A DNA stretch of 64,000 nt from Mucilaginibacter sp. (GCA_030445275.1 JAUCSE010000086.1:25020-89019); one strand, 5' to 3'; positions 41,804 to 50,607 are shown, counted from the first letter of the stretch. Program-made: numbers and translations. The notes: generated by a model from the sequence alone, not told the origin.

Positions 41804-41868
41804 GTTGCACTCATTTTTGAAAATTAAAAGAATTAATCATAAAAAGAAACCCTTTGAGGGTATAAGTT

Positions 41869-42858
41869 ATGAAACAGATATTAAATCATCTTTTTGAACA
41901 CAAAACCTTTAGCCGGGAACAATCAAAAAATATTTTGATCAATATTGCGCAGGGGCAGTATAACCACTCGCAAATGGCGGCGTTTATGACGGCCTATTGC
42001 ATGCGCAGCATCACGGTTGATGAGCTGGAAGGCTTTCGTGATGCCATGCTGGAACTTTGCCTGCCTATTGATCTGGAAACCGGCGAACTGATAGATTTGT
42101 GCGGCACCGGCGGTGATGGTAAGGACACTTTTAATATATCAACCCTGGCCTCATTTGTAGTGGCAGGTGCAGGATATAAAGTGGCCAAGCATGGTAATTA
42201 TGGTGTATCGTCGGGTTGCGGATCATCCAATGTGATCGAATACCTGGGATACCAGTTTACCAATGATGCAGATACACTGAAACGGAGCATCAATAAAGCG
42301 AATATCTGTTTTCTGCACGCACCGTTGTTTCATCCGGCTATGAAAACCGTAGCGCCAATACGCCGCGAACTGGGTGTAAAGACATTTTTCAATATGCTGG
42401 GTCCGCTGGTTAATCCGGCAAAACCTGATAACCAGCTGGTAGGGGTGTTTAACCTGGAACTGGCCCGGGTATATGCTTACCTGTATCAAAAATCGACCAC
42501 CAAATACACCATCGTAAACGCGCTGGAGGGTTATGATGAGATTTCGCTTACCTGCGATTTTAAAACATTCTCGGCGGAAGGCGAAAAGATCAACACGGTT
42601 GAAAGCCTTGGTTTTGCGAAGCTTGATCCAAAAGACATTACCGGTGGCGATACCGTAGCCGCGTCAGCAAAAATATTTACCGATGTACTGAACGGCCAGG
42701 GCACATTCGCACAAAACAACGTGGTATTATCAAATGCCGGGCTGGCCATCAAAACCATCGGCCCCGAAAAAAGCTTTGCTGATTGTTACTATGAAGCCGA
42801 AGAAGCTTTACTGAATAAAAAAGCGTTAAATAGCTTTAATCTTTTACTGAAAAACTAA
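41869..42858 (+). CDS. trpD: Anthranilate phosphoribosyltransferase
   Basis: A 329-residue enzyme that joins anthranilate and PRPP to N-(5-phosphoribosyl)anthranilate. LCGTGGDGKDTFNIST binds the phosphoribosyl group; VAKHGNYGVSSGCGSSNVIE and the magnesium-site FLHAPLFHPAMK are present. It heads the operon after the attenuator; trpE and trpG, which make anthranilate, are not upstream. An ACCCT/AGGGT hairpin just before the start (41848-41862) may affect translation. Confidence 0.96.
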   Translation: MKQILNHLFEHKTFSREQSKNILINIAQGQYNHSQMAAFMTAYCMRSITVDELEGFRDAMLELCLPIDLETGELIDLCGTGGDGKDTFNISTLASFVVAGAGYKVAKHGNYGVSSGCGSSNVIEYLGYQFTNDADTLKRSINKANICFLHAPLFHPAMKTVAPIRRELGVKTFFNMLGPLVNPAKPDNQLVGVFNLELARVYAYLYQKSTTKYTIVNALEGYDEISLTCDFKTFSAEGEKINTVESLGFAKLDPKDITGGDTVAASAKIFTDVLNGQGTFAQNNVVLSNAGLAIKTIGPEKSFADCYYEAEEALLNKKALNSFNLLLKN

Positions 42859-42860
42859 GC

Positions 42861-43505
42861 ATGAAAGTAAAAGTTTGTGGCTTAAAGCAACCCGAAAACA
42901 TCAAAGCCGTAGCCGCCTTAAAGCCGGACTACATAGGCTTTATTTGCTACGGACGTTCGCCGCGCTATATTGATACTTTACCTACTGATGCGCTGGCAGC
43001 AATACCTGCGTCCATCCATAAAGTCGGGGTTTTTGTAAACGAAACTGCCGAAACGATCAATTTACTGATTAATAAATATGGCTTCGATACCATACAATTA
43101 CATGGCGATGAAAGCCCGGAATTTGCCGGTGCTTTTAAAGGTAAGGTAATAGTAATTAAAGCTTTTGGGGTTGATAATGATTTTAACTTTGATCAATTAC
43201 AAGCTTACGCGAACAAAGTAGATTATTTGATGTTCGATACCAAAACCACGGCCTATGGCGGTTCGGGCAAAACATTTAACTGGCAAATCCTGAATAAGTA
43301 TACACTTGATATACCCTTCTTTTTATCGGGCGGCATAAGTTTGGATAACTTGGATGAGGTAAAAAAGATCAGTCACCCGCAATTTTACGCGGTTGATCTG
43401 AACAGCCGGTTTGAAACAGAGCCGGGTTTGAAAAACATAGAGAAACTGGAACAAGCATTTGATATCATCAAAAAAACAAATATTACAGATGAAGTACGGA
43501 GTTAA
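42861..43505 (+). CDS. trpF: Phosphoribosylanthranilate isomerase
   Basis: A 214-residue TIM barrel carrying out the Amadori rearrangement of phosphoribosylanthranilate. KVCGLKQPENI holds the catalytic cysteine, DTIQLHGDESPEF and YLMFDTKTTAYGGSGKTFNW the catalytic Asp and phosphate site. It begins two bases after trpD and overlaps trpB by 17 bases. TrpC, which normally follows in the pathway, is not encoded here, neither separately nor fused. Confidence 0.95.
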   Translation: MKVKVCGLKQPENIKAVAALKPDYIGFICYGRSPRYIDTLPTDALAAIPASIHKVGVFVNETAETINLLINKYGFDTIQLHGDESPEFAGAFKGKVIVIKAFGVDNDFNFDQLQAYANKVDYLMFDTKTTAYGGSGKTFNWQILNKYTLDIPFFLSGGISLDNLDEVKKISHPQFYAVDLNSRFETEPGLKNIEKLEQAFDIIKKTNITDEVRS

Positions 43506-44670
43506 CGATCATGGTTATTACGGCGATTTTGGCGGCGCCTACATCCCCGAAATGCTATATCCAAACGTTGAAGAATTAAGGCAGCAATACCTCACCATTA
43601 TTAATGACGAAGGTTTTAAAGCGGAGTTTAATGACCTGCTTAAAAATTATGTGGGCCGTCCTTCACCGCTGTATCATGCAAAAAGGTATTCTGAAAAATA
43701 TGGCGCTAACATATTTTTTAAGCGTGAAGATCTGAACCATACCGGCTCGCACAAGATCAATAATGCCATTGGGCAAATATTACTGGCCAAACGCCTGGGC
43801 AAAAAACGCATCATTGCCGAAACCGGTGCCGGGCAGCATGGTGTGGCCACCGCTACCGTATGCGCCCTGATGGGTATTGAGTGTGTGGTTTACATGGGCG
43901 AAATTGATATGGCCCGACAGGCCCCTAACGTATCCCGTATGAAAATGCTGGGTGCTACCGTGAGACCAGCATCATCGGGCAGTAAAACACTGAAGGATGC
44001 CACTAATGAGGCCCTGCGCGACTGGATAGCCAATCCGGTTGATACCCATTACATTATCGGCTCGGTGGTTGGTCCGTATCCTTATCCTGATATGGTGGCC
44101 CGTTTTCAGTCTATCATATCCGAAGAAACAAAAAAACAGTTGGTAGAGCATACCGGTAAAGAATTGCCTGAGTATGTTTTGGCCTGTGTAGGCGGCGGCA
44201 GCAACGCTATGGGCATGTTCTATCATTTTTTGGATGATGAGCAAGTTAAATTGGTTGCTATTGAAGCAGCCGGTAAAGGTGTTGACAGTGGGCACTCCGC
44301 AGCTACTACTTTTTTAGGGCACGAGGGTGTGCTGCATGGCAGTCGTACCATACTGATGCAAACACCCGACGGACAGGTTGTGGAGCCTTACTCCATTTCG
44401 GCAGGGTTGGATTATCCGGGTATTGGTCCGCAGCACGCGCATTTATACAAAATAAACCGGGCGCAATATGTAAGCGTTACTGATGATGAGGCTATGCAGG
44501 CAGGTTTGCTTTGTTCGCAAATGGAAGGCATTATCCCAGCCATTGAATCATCGCACGCGCTGGCACAGCTAGAGAAAATGAAGTTTAAATCCAGCGATAA
44601 TGTAGTGATCTGCCTGTCGGGTAGGGGTGATAAAGACCTGGATACGTTTATCAAATATTTTAATTACTAA
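43489..44670 (+). CDS. trpB: Tryptophan synthase beta chain
   Basis: A 393-residue PLP enzyme that forms Trp from indole and serine. From the start at 43489 (MKYGVNDHGYYGDFGGAY) the PLP lysine is Lys89 in HTGSHKINNAIGQ; the catalytic Glu is in AETGAGQHGVATA, and CVGGGSNAMGMF binds the phosphate. A frame from 43459 is possible but adds residues without family similarity. Overlap with trpF implies coupled translation. Confidence 0.97.
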   Translation: MKYGVNDHGYYGDFGGAYIPEMLYPNVEELRQQYLTIINDEGFKAEFNDLLKNYVGRPSPLYHAKRYSEKYGANIFFKREDLNHTGSHKINNAIGQILLAKRLGKKRIIAETGAGQHGVATATVCALMGIECVVYMGEIDMARQAPNVSRMKMLGATVRPASSGSKTLKDATNEALRDWIANPVDTHYIIGSVVGPYPYPDMVARFQSIISEETKKQLVEHTGKELPEYVLACVGGGSNAMGMFYHFLDDEQVKLVAIEAAGKGVDSGHSAATTFLGHEGVLHGSRTILMQTPDGQVVEPYSISAGLDYPGIGPQHAHLYKINRAQYVSVTDDEAMQAGLLCSQMEGIIPAIESSHALAQLEKMKFKSSDNVVICLSGRGDKDLDTFIKYFNY

Positions 44671-44674
44671 TAAC

Positions 44675-44767
44675 TGTCTGAACCAAGATTCATCGGATTC
44701 TTAGGATTATGGGATTTGAATAGATAATCCAATAAATCCCTTAATCTGATAAATCCCAGTTCAGACA
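44675..44767. repeat. TGTCTGAAC inverted repeat between trpB and trpA
   Basis: TGTCTGAAC (44675-44683) and GTTCAGACA (44759-44767) end a 93-base element with internal GGATTATGGGATT and AATCCC complements. A half copy lies at 40616-40648. It interrupts the trp operon and may form a stable hairpin that changes trpA expression. Confidence 0.65.
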
Positions 44768-44785
44768 AAATAACCGGACTACACA

Positions 44786-45556
44786 ATGAACCGACTAAAC
44801 CAGCTTTTTGCGTCAAAAAAAGATAACCTGTTATCGATATACTATACTGCGGGTTATCCTGCCTTAAACACTACGGTTGCTATTGCCGAGGCTTTGGAAA
44901 AAGCAGGAGCTGATTTCCTGGAGATCGGCTTTCCGTATTCAGACCCGGTGGCCGATGGACCAACTATCCAGCACAGTTCTGAGCAGGCATTGATAAATGG
45001 CATGACGCTTAACCAACTGTTTGAGGAGCTAACCGAACTGCGCAAGCGGGTTACCATACCTATTTTGTTGATGGGTTATTTTAATCCAATTGTACAATAT
45101 GGTATTGAGCGTTTCTGTAAAAAAGCGGGGGAGCTGGGCGTTGATGGCGTTATTGTACCCGATTTGCCAATGTATGAGTACGAGGAACTGTATTCATCCT
45201 ATTTTATTGATAATAACTTGAGTAATATATTCCTGGTTACGCCGCAAACATCACCGGAACGTATCCGTAAGATAGATGAGCTGAGCAATAGTTTTATTTA
45301 CCTACTTTCGTCATCATCCATAACAGGAGGCAGTCTGCAGCTTACCGCCAATATTGAAGATTACTATAAACGTATTAAAGGGATGGAATTGAAGAACCCC
45401 GCTATTATAGGTTTCGGGATATCAGACAATGCCACCTTTACAAAAGCCTGCCAATATGCCAATGGCGCTATTGTAGGCAGTAAGTTTGTAAAACTGTTGA
45501 GCGAAGAGGGGTATATGGAGAAAATTCCCGGATTTATTAAGTCGATAAAGCAGTAA
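44786..45556 (+). CDS. trpA: Tryptophan synthase alpha chain
   Basis: A 256-residue TIM-barrel enzyme that cleaves indole-glycerol phosphate to indole. FLEIGFPYSDPVADGPTIQ contains the catalytic Glu and Asp; YYLLSSSSITG and IIGFGISDNATF bind the phosphate. It is separated from trpB by a 115-bp gap filled with a repeat, an unusual distance for this pair, which forms one complex. Still the last gene of the operon. Confidence 0.95.
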   Translation: MNRLNQLFASKKDNLLSIYYTAGYPALNTTVAIAEALEKAGADFLEIGFPYSDPVADGPTIQHSSEQALINGMTLNQLFEELTELRKRVTIPILLMGYFNPIVQYGIERFCKKAGELGVDGVIVPDLPMYEYEELYSSYFIDNNLSNIFLVTPQTSPERIRKIDELSNSFIYLLSSSSITGGSLQLTANIEDYYKRIKGMELKNPAIIGFGISDNATFTKACQYANGAIVGSKFVKLLSEEGYMEKIPGFIKSIKQ

Positions 45557-45693
45557 GTAAAGGATTAAGGGTTTTCAGATAAAGGACGGCTTAGCTCAAG
45601 ACATTATTCAAGTAGAAGACACTTGAATCAGGCAGATATTTTAACATTTTGTTCCGTGTTCGTGTTCGGATGCCCCCAAAACCCGAACAGGGC

Positions 45694-45798
45694 CCGAACA
45701 AAATCCGAACAAAATCCGAACAAAATCCGAACAAAATCCGAACAAAATCCGAACAAAATCCGAACAAAATCCGAACAAAATCCGAACAAAATCCGAAC
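45694..45798. repeat. 11-bp tandem repeat, nine units
   Basis: CCGAACAAAAT is repeated nine times without change from 45694 to 45792, followed by a six-base partial unit. Two less exact CCGAAC copies precede it (45683-45699). Eleven base pairs is about one helical turn. Confidence 0.95.
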
Positions 45799-45828
45799 AC
45801 GGACACTGGGGTGTCCGTGTTCGGATTT
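45789..45828. repeat. Perfect 18-bp hairpin at the end of the tandem array
   Basis: AAATCCGAACACGGACAC (45789-45806) pairs fully with 45811-45828 across a TGGG loop, and shares the unit sequence of the array. Confidence 0.9.
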
Positions 45829-45875
45829 AACCACGTTACGGTTGCAATGACACATTGTTTATTTATAGTAGCATA

Positions 45876-46496
45876 TTACAAATACAGTTCCAGTTCGCCT
45901 TTACCTTCACGGATGATCTCAAAGTCGCCTGATGTGCAATCAACCACGGTTGAGGGTATGTTATCACCGTAACCGCCATCTATCACAATATCCACCAGGT
46001 CTTCATATTTTTCGTGGATCAGTTCAGGGTCAGTGGAGTATTCTATAATATCGTCATCATCTTTAATAGATGTAGAAAGGATGGGATTGCCCAGCACCCT
46101 TACAATTTCGCGGGCAATATCATTATCAGGCACCCTGATACCTACCGTTTTTTTATTGGAGCTCAATAACTTGGGCACCATGTGGCTGGCATTAAATATA
46201 AAGGTGAACGGCCCCGGCAGCGCTTTTTTAAGTACCCTGAAGGTGGTATTATCAATAGGTTTGATATAATCAGAGATGTGGCTCAGATCATAACAGATAA
46301 AGGAGAAATTAGCCTTATCGGGCTTGATATTCCTGATCTTGCAAATAGCCTCGATAGCTTTATGATTGGTGATATCGCAGCCCAAACCATAAACGGTATC
46401 GGTAGGGTATATGATTAAACCACCTTTGCGTAATACCTCAACCACTTGCTCAATTGCTTTAGGGTTAGGATTTTCTGGATATATTTTAATAAGCAT
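45876..46496 (-). CDS. YrdC/Sua5-domain protein (threonylcarbamoyl-AMP synthase family)
   Basis: A 206-residue protein. GGLIIYPTDTVYGLGCDI, KPDKANFSFICYDLSHI, PGPFTFIFNAS and VGIRVPDN are the RNA/ATP-binding segments of the YrdC family. The length and the loop after KxR favour the YciO/TsaC group; TsaC makes threonylcarbamoyl-AMP for the t6A modification of tRNA. YciO-type proteins have lower activity, so the precise role is left open. Confidence 0.9.
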   Translation of the reverse strand: MLIKIYPENPNPKAIEQVVEVLRKGGLIIYPTDTVYGLGCDITNHKAIEAICKIRNIKPDKANFSFICYDLSHISDYIKPIDNTTFRVLKKALPGPFTFIFNASHMVPKLLSSNKKTVGIRVPDNDIAREIVRVLGNPILSTSIKDDDDIIEYSTDPELIHEKYEDLVDIVIDGGYGDNIPSTVVDCTSGDFEIIREGKGELELYL

Positions 46497-46573
46497 GATG
46501 TTATAACAAATATACTTATAAGTTGGCTTAAAACGAGATGCTGTTTCAATGCTTTATAAGCCGTAAAAAACGT

Positions 46574-46609
46574 GTCATTGCGATCCGCCAGCCGGCGGAT
46601 CGCAATGAC
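46574..46609. repeat. Perfect 16-bp hairpin of the GTCATTGCGA type
   Basis: GTCATTGCGATCCGCC pairs with GGCGGATCGCAATGAC across AGCC. It belongs to the class of short repeats ended by GTCAT. Confidence 0.85.
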
Positions 46610-46632
46610 GTATCAGAGAAAATACCAAAAAC

Positions 46633-46664
46633 AAAAGGCCATTTGCTATAGCAAATGGCCTTTT
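46633..46664. terminator. Perfect 32-base palindromic terminator
   Basis: AAAAGGCCATTTGCTA and its full complement form an uninterrupted palindrome with A- and T-runs at the ends. It can end transcription from both sides. Confidence 0.8.
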
Positions 46665-46699
46665 CATAATAAGCTTTAACCTGTTAAAGTGTCTAATAG

Positions 46700-46729
46700 A
46701 CCGGGTTATTACCAGGGTAATAACCCGGT
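46700..46729. repeat. Perfect 14-bp hairpin downstream of yceI
   Basis: ACCGGGTTATTACC pairs with GGTAATAACCCGGT across two bases, 37 bases after the yceI stop. It may end or protect that message. Confidence 0.75.
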
Positions 46730-46766
46730 ACCTTAAGTGCTAAACACAGCAACAGTATTAAAACAA

Positions 46767-47309
46767 TTAAGCTTGTTTAGTAAGTTGTATGTTGATCAGT
46801 AATTTAATGTCTTCGCCAACTACAACCGATCCTGCTTCGGTAACACCATCCCAGGTTAAGCCAAATTCTTTACGGTTAACTTTACCGGTTATTTCAAAAC
46901 CAGCCTTAGTGTTACCATAAAAATCGGCTGCTGAACCACCAAATTCTGCAGTAAGAGTTACCGGTTTGGTTACGTCTTTTATGGTCAGGTTACCTTTTAA
47001 TTCATATTCCTCATCATCAGTTTTGGTTAAGGAGGTTGATTTAAAAATGATCTTTGGATATTTTTCAGCGTCAAAAAATTCGCCGCCTTTTAAGTGCTCA
47101 TCACGTTGACTTTGGTTGGTGTCAATGCTGTTTATATCCAATGAAAAGTTCACTTCTGCATTTTCAAAATCATCACCATCGCTGGTGATCTCACCTTCAA
47201 AGCTTTTAAAAAAGCCGCTTACTGTTGAGATAACTAAATGTTTTACCTTAAATTGTACTTCTGAATGCATTGGGTCAATAACCCATTTTGTTGCTGTTTC
47301 TGTTGCCAT
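46767..47309 (-). CDS. YceI family protein
   Basis: A 180-residue lipocalin-like protein with KWVIDPMHSEVQFKVKHLVISTVSGFF at the start and FDAEKYPKIIFKSTS and LTIKDVTKPVTL later, as in the YceI family, which binds isoprenoid chains. There is no signal peptide, unlike E. coli YceI, so it may be cytoplasmic. Its promoter (TATCTTTG at 47335-47342) carries a 26-bp palindrome where RNA polymerase would bind, suggesting repression. Confidence 0.9.
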   Translation of the reverse strand: MATETATKWVIDPMHSEVQFKVKHLVISTVSGFFKSFEGEITSDGDDFENAEVNFSLDINSIDTNQSQRDEHLKGGEFFDAEKYPKIIFKSTSLTKTDDEEYELKGNLTIKDVTKPVTLTAEFGGSAADFYGNTKAGFEITGKVNRKEFGLTWDGVTEAGSVVVGEDIKLLINIQLTKQA

Positions 47310-47334
47310 GATTTGTTTTATTTTTTTGTTGAAT

Positions 47335-47342
47335 CAAAGATA
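47335..47342 (-). promoter_or_regulatory. -7 element of yceI
   Basis: TATCTTTG on the minus strand fits TAnnTTTG, 25 bases before the ATG at 47309. Confidence 0.6.
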
Positions 47343-47347
47343 ATAAC

Positions 47348-47373
47348 AAAATAGATGTTTAAACATCTATTTT
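47348..47373. promoter_or_regulatory. Perfect 26-bp palindrome, likely repressor operator of yceI
   Basis: AAAATAGATGTTT (47348-47360) is followed directly by its complement. It lies 5 bp upstream of the -7 element and so covers the -33 zone. The core ATGTTTAAACAT resembles binding sites of winged-helix repressors such as MarR types, but no regulator gene is adjacent. Confidence 0.65.
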
Positions 47374-47472
47374 TATTTAATTACAATCTGCAGACATTGA
47401 ATTACAAGTTTAACCATACAATTGCGCTATTGTTTAACTTTAAAAGTTATTTTTATATTAAATAATCTATTT

Positions 47473-49113
47473 ATGAAGAAGCTTTTCATCACCTCATTCT
47501 TTATCATTTTTGCCGCGCTTATTGCCTGGACAATGGTGTGGAAACCAGCAGCATGGTCGTTCCTGATCATTGTGCCTATATATGTTATAGGCTTTTATGA
47601 CCTTGTTCAAAAGAAACATAGTATAGTTCGCAATTACCCGGTATTTGGTCACTTGCGGTTTTTGATGGAAGAACTTCGTCCCAAAATATACCAGTACTTT
47701 ATTGAAAGTGATACCAACGGTACACCATTTAACCGCCAAAACCGCAGCGTAATATACCAGCGTGCAAAAAAGGTTGATGATACCCGCCCGTTTGGTACCG
47801 AATTGGATGTATACGAAAGTGGTTATGAATGGCTTAACCATAGCATTGCAGCCATTGATCACCATCAGCTTGATCTTTCGCCGCGTGTAAAAGTAGGCGG
47901 GCCCGATTGTAAGCAACCCTACATGGCCAGTGTATACAATATATCGGCCATGAGCTTTGGTTCGCTTAGCGAGAACGCTATCCTTGCCCTGAATGGTGGC
48001 GCTAAGCTTGATAATTTTGCTCACAACACAGGTGAAGGCGGCTTAAGCGATTATCACTTACAGCCCGGCGGAGATATCATCTGGCAGATAGGCACAGGCT
48101 ATTTCAGCTGTCGCCACCCCGATGGTACTATTGATTATGATGCCTTTGCCCAGCGGGCTGTTTTGCCCCAGGTAAAAATGATTGAGATCAAACTATCACA
48201 AGGCGCAAAACCAGGGCACGGCGGTATTTTACCGGCTGCCAAAGTTACACCCGAGATCGCCAGGATCAGGTTGGTACAGATGGGAGAGGATGTAGTATCG
48301 CCACCTTATCATACAGCATTTAACAACCCTATAGGTTTAATGCATTTTATTAAAAAACTGCGTGAGTTATCAGCTGGTAAACCTATTGGCTTTAAACTTT
48401 GCGTTGGGCATAAGAGTGAGTTTTTGGCGATATGCAAGGCCATGGTTAAAACCGGCATCTATCCCGATTTTATTACAGTTGATGGCGGCGAAGGTGGTAC
48501 TGGCGCAGCTCCCTTAGAGTTTTCCAACTCGGTAGGTATGCCGCTACGCGAGGCCCTTGCTTTTATATATGATGCGCTTACTGGGTTTGATATTAAAAGA
48601 CATATTAAACTTATAGCATCAGGAAAAGTAGCCACCGGATTTGACCTGGTGAAGAACTTTGCCCTGGGTGCCGATATGTGTAACAGCGCCCGCGGAATGA
48701 TGTTTGCCCTGGGCTGCATACAGGCCCTGGAATGTAATATGAACACTTGCCCAACCGGTGTTGCCACCCAGGATAAAAGCCTGATGCGTGGCCTGGTGGT
48801 TGACGATAAAAAGGTACGTGTAGCCAATTTTCATAAACAAACCGTAAGCAGCGCCATACAAATGATTGGTGCGGCCGGTTTAACAAAACCCTGCGATCTG
48901 CACCGTATGTTCATTTATCGCCGCATCAATAACAGCCAGATACAAACGTACGGCGAACTATTTCCTTATATACCCAAAGGCAGTTTGCTGAATACCCCCT
49001 ATCCATCAATTTTTGAGTTGGATATGGCCATCAGCAGCGAAAATACTTTTGTACCTGATTATAGTACGGTAACCAACGTTGATTATAGTAACGTGAGTTC
49101 GTACATGAGCTAG
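47473..49113 (+). CDS. FMN-binding glutamate synthase-like protein
   Basis: A 546-residue protein from the start at 47473 (MKKLFITSFF). One or two N-terminal membrane segments (about 4-45) precede a glutamate-synthase central/FMN barrel: ISAMSFGSLSENAI, KLSQGAKPGHGG and DGGEGGTGAAPLEF bind FMN, and CIQALECNMNTCPTGVATQ holds the three cysteines of the [3Fe-4S] cluster. The amidotransferase domain of GltB is absent, so it is not a classical GOGAT. The family is common in Bacteroidota; its electron donor is unknown. Confidence 0.9.
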   Translation: MKKLFITSFFIIFAALIAWTMVWKPAAWSFLIIVPIYVIGFYDLVQKKHSIVRNYPVFGHLRFLMEELRPKIYQYFIESDTNGTPFNRQNRSVIYQRAKKVDDTRPFGTELDVYESGYEWLNHSIAAIDHHQLDLSPRVKVGGPDCKQPYMASVYNISAMSFGSLSENAILALNGGAKLDNFAHNTGEGGLSDYHLQPGGDIIWQIGTGYFSCRHPDGTIDYDAFAQRAVLPQVKMIEIKLSQGAKPGHGGILPAAKVTPEIARIRLVQMGEDVVSPPYHTAFNNPIGLMHFIKKLRELSAGKPIGFKLCVGHKSEFLAICKAMVKTGIYPDFITVDGGEGGTGAAPLEFSNSVGMPLREALAFIYDALTGFDIKRHIKLIASGKVATGFDLVKNFALGADMCNSARGMMFALGCIQALECNMNTCPTGVATQDKSLMRGLVVDDKKVRVANFHKQTVSSAIQMIGAAGLTKPCDLHRMFIYRRINNSQIQTYGELFPYIPKGSLLNTPYPSIFELDMAISSENTFVPDYSTVTNVDYSNVSSYMS

Positions 49114-49126
49114 AATAACCCCAGTT

Positions 49127-49206
49127 TGTCATTCTGAGGAACGAAGAGTCTATTCTACAACGGGCATAGTTCGTTAACAGATTCTTCGCTATCGCTCAGA
49201 ATGACA
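49127..49206. repeat. TGTCAT-ended hairpin repeat, copy B
   Basis: TGTCATTCTGAG and AACGAAGAGTCT pair with AGATTCTTCG and CTCAGAATGACA at the right end. It is the counterpart of the element at 40510-40589. Confidence 0.75.
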
Positions 49207-49250
49207 GGCTTTATTTGGGTGGGGGCTTGTTCAGACAATATATCGCAACA

Positions 49251-49278
49251 AAAAGGGGAAGCTTTCGCTCCCCCTTTT
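49251..49278 (-). terminator. Terminator of sucC
   Basis: AAAAGGGG and CCCCTTTT arms enclose a short inner GC stem. It lies 22 bp after the sucC stop codon and may also end the glutamate synthase-like transcript. Confidence 0.7.
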
Positions 49279-49300
49279 CAATATATTCAATTGGCTAAAA

Positions 49301-50494
49301 TTACAGCGCCAATACTTCTTTTACTCTTTCAGCAGCTTCTTTCAATAATATGGCTGAAAATACTTTCAGACCTGAATTATCGATCAGTGCTTTTGCTTCA
49401 GCAGCGTTGGTGCCTTGTAAACGTACAATGATAGGAACCGGGATGTTACCGATTTCTTTGTAAGCATCAATAACACCTTGTGCCACACGGTCGCAACGTA
49501 CTATACCACCAAAAATATTGATCAGGATAGCTTTAACGTTTGGATCAGACAGGATGATGTTAAAACCAGCTTTCACTGTTTCGGCATTGGCAGTACCACC
49601 AACATCCAGGAAGTTAGCAGGCTCGCCACCGGCAATTTTAATAATATCCATGGTTGCCATAGCTAAACCTGCGCCATTAACCATACAGCCTACGTTACCG
49701 TCAAGCTTTACATAGTTCAAGTTTGATTTGCTGGCTTCCACTTCGGTAGGATCTTCTTCGTCGGTATCGCGCAAAGCTGCGTAATCCGGGTGACGGTATA
49801 ACGCGTTATCATCCAAATTTACTTTAGCATCAACGGCTAAAATTTTATTGTCAGATGTTTTTAATACCGGGTTAATTTCAAATTGTGAAGAGTCTGTAGC
49901 TCCATATGCTTTGTATAAAGCAGCAATGAATTTAGTCATGTCCTTAAACGCTTCGCCACTTAGGCCAAGGTTAAAGGCTATTTTGCGGGTTTGAAAGCCC
50001 TGCAGACCAACTTTAGGATCAATCTCTTCTTTAAATATCAATTCAGGAGTTGAGTGTGCAACTTCTTCAATATCCATACCGCCTTCGGTGCTGTACATAA
50101 TAATGTTACGGCCTTTTGCACGGTCAAGCAACACGCTCATATAAAACTCCTTGGTTTCGCTTTCGCCAGGATAGTAAACATCCTGTGCTACTAAAACTTT
50201 CTTTACTTTTTTACCTTCGGGTCCGGTTTGTGGGGTAACCAATTGCATGCCAATAATATTGCCTGCAATTTCTTTTACCTGGTCAAGGTTTTTGGCCAGC
50301 TTTACACCGCCACCTTTACCACGGCCACCAGCATGTATCTGTGCCTTTATTACTACCCAGCTCGATCCCAGGTCTTCTTTCAATTTTTGGGCAGCCTCTG
50401 CCGCCTGTTCAACAGTATCGGCAACAATGCCTTCCTGAATTCTAACGCCAAAGCTCTTTAGTATGGCTTTGCCCTGATATTCGTGAATATTCAT
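49301..50494 (-). CDS. sucC: Succinyl-CoA synthetase beta subunit
   Basis: A 397-residue TCA-cycle enzyme subunit that binds nucleotide and succinate. The start at 50494 (MNIHEYQGKAIL) gives the family N-terminus; the open frame extends to 50587 without similarity. The ATP-grasp loop AQIHAGGRGKGGGVK, the FEINPVL strand and GNVGCMVNGAGLAMATMD with INIFGGIVRCD are present. SucD, the alpha subunit, is not beside it, so the complex is encoded at two loci. Confidence 0.96.
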   Translation of the reverse strand: MNIHEYQGKAILKSFGVRIQEGIVADTVEQAAEAAQKLKEDLGSSWVVIKAQIHAGGRGKGGGVKLAKNLDQVKEIAGNIIGMQLVTPQTGPEGKKVKKVLVAQDVYYPGESETKEFYMSVLLDRAKGRNIIMYSTEGGMDIEEVAHSTPELIFKEEIDPKVGLQGFQTRKIAFNLGLSGEAFKDMTKFIAALYKAYGATDSSQFEINPVLKTSDNKILAVDAKVNLDDNALYRHPDYAALRDTDEEDPTEVEASKSNLNYVKLDGNVGCMVNGAGLAMATMDIIKIAGGEPANFLDVGGTANAETVKAGFNIILSDPNVKAILINIFGGIVRCDRVAQGVIDAYKEIGNIPVPIIVRLQGTNAAEAKALIDNSGLKVFSAILLKEAAERVKEVLAL

Positions 50495-50607
50495 GTTATT
50501 TGAAGAATTTGCGGTAAATCTACAATTTTGTTTTAAAGGATGAAGAGGTAAATGGAGTTTATTTACCGGTATCGTGTTTGTTAACATTGTATTTACAATA
50601 AGGAGGA

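Larger units (their letters stand above)
45557..45875. other. 319-bp gap with tandem repeat and hairpins
   Basis: No protein is expected here although the repeat leaves several frames open. It contains an ATTCAAGT/ACTTGAAT hairpin (45606-45628), the 11-bp array and a long hairpin listed separately. Confidence 0.7.

Noticed and set aside
45694..45798. CRISPR array
   Set aside because: The 11-bp units follow each other without spacers and no cas gene is present.
45591..45972. Several open frames over the 11-bp array, with repeats such as NKIRTKSEQNP
   Set aside because: An 11-bp unit without stops leaves every frame open; the translations are repeat artefacts without start signals.
47494..48024. 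176-codon frame antisense to the glutamate synthase-like gene
   Set aside because: No motif, and the opposite strand encodes a conserved enzyme.
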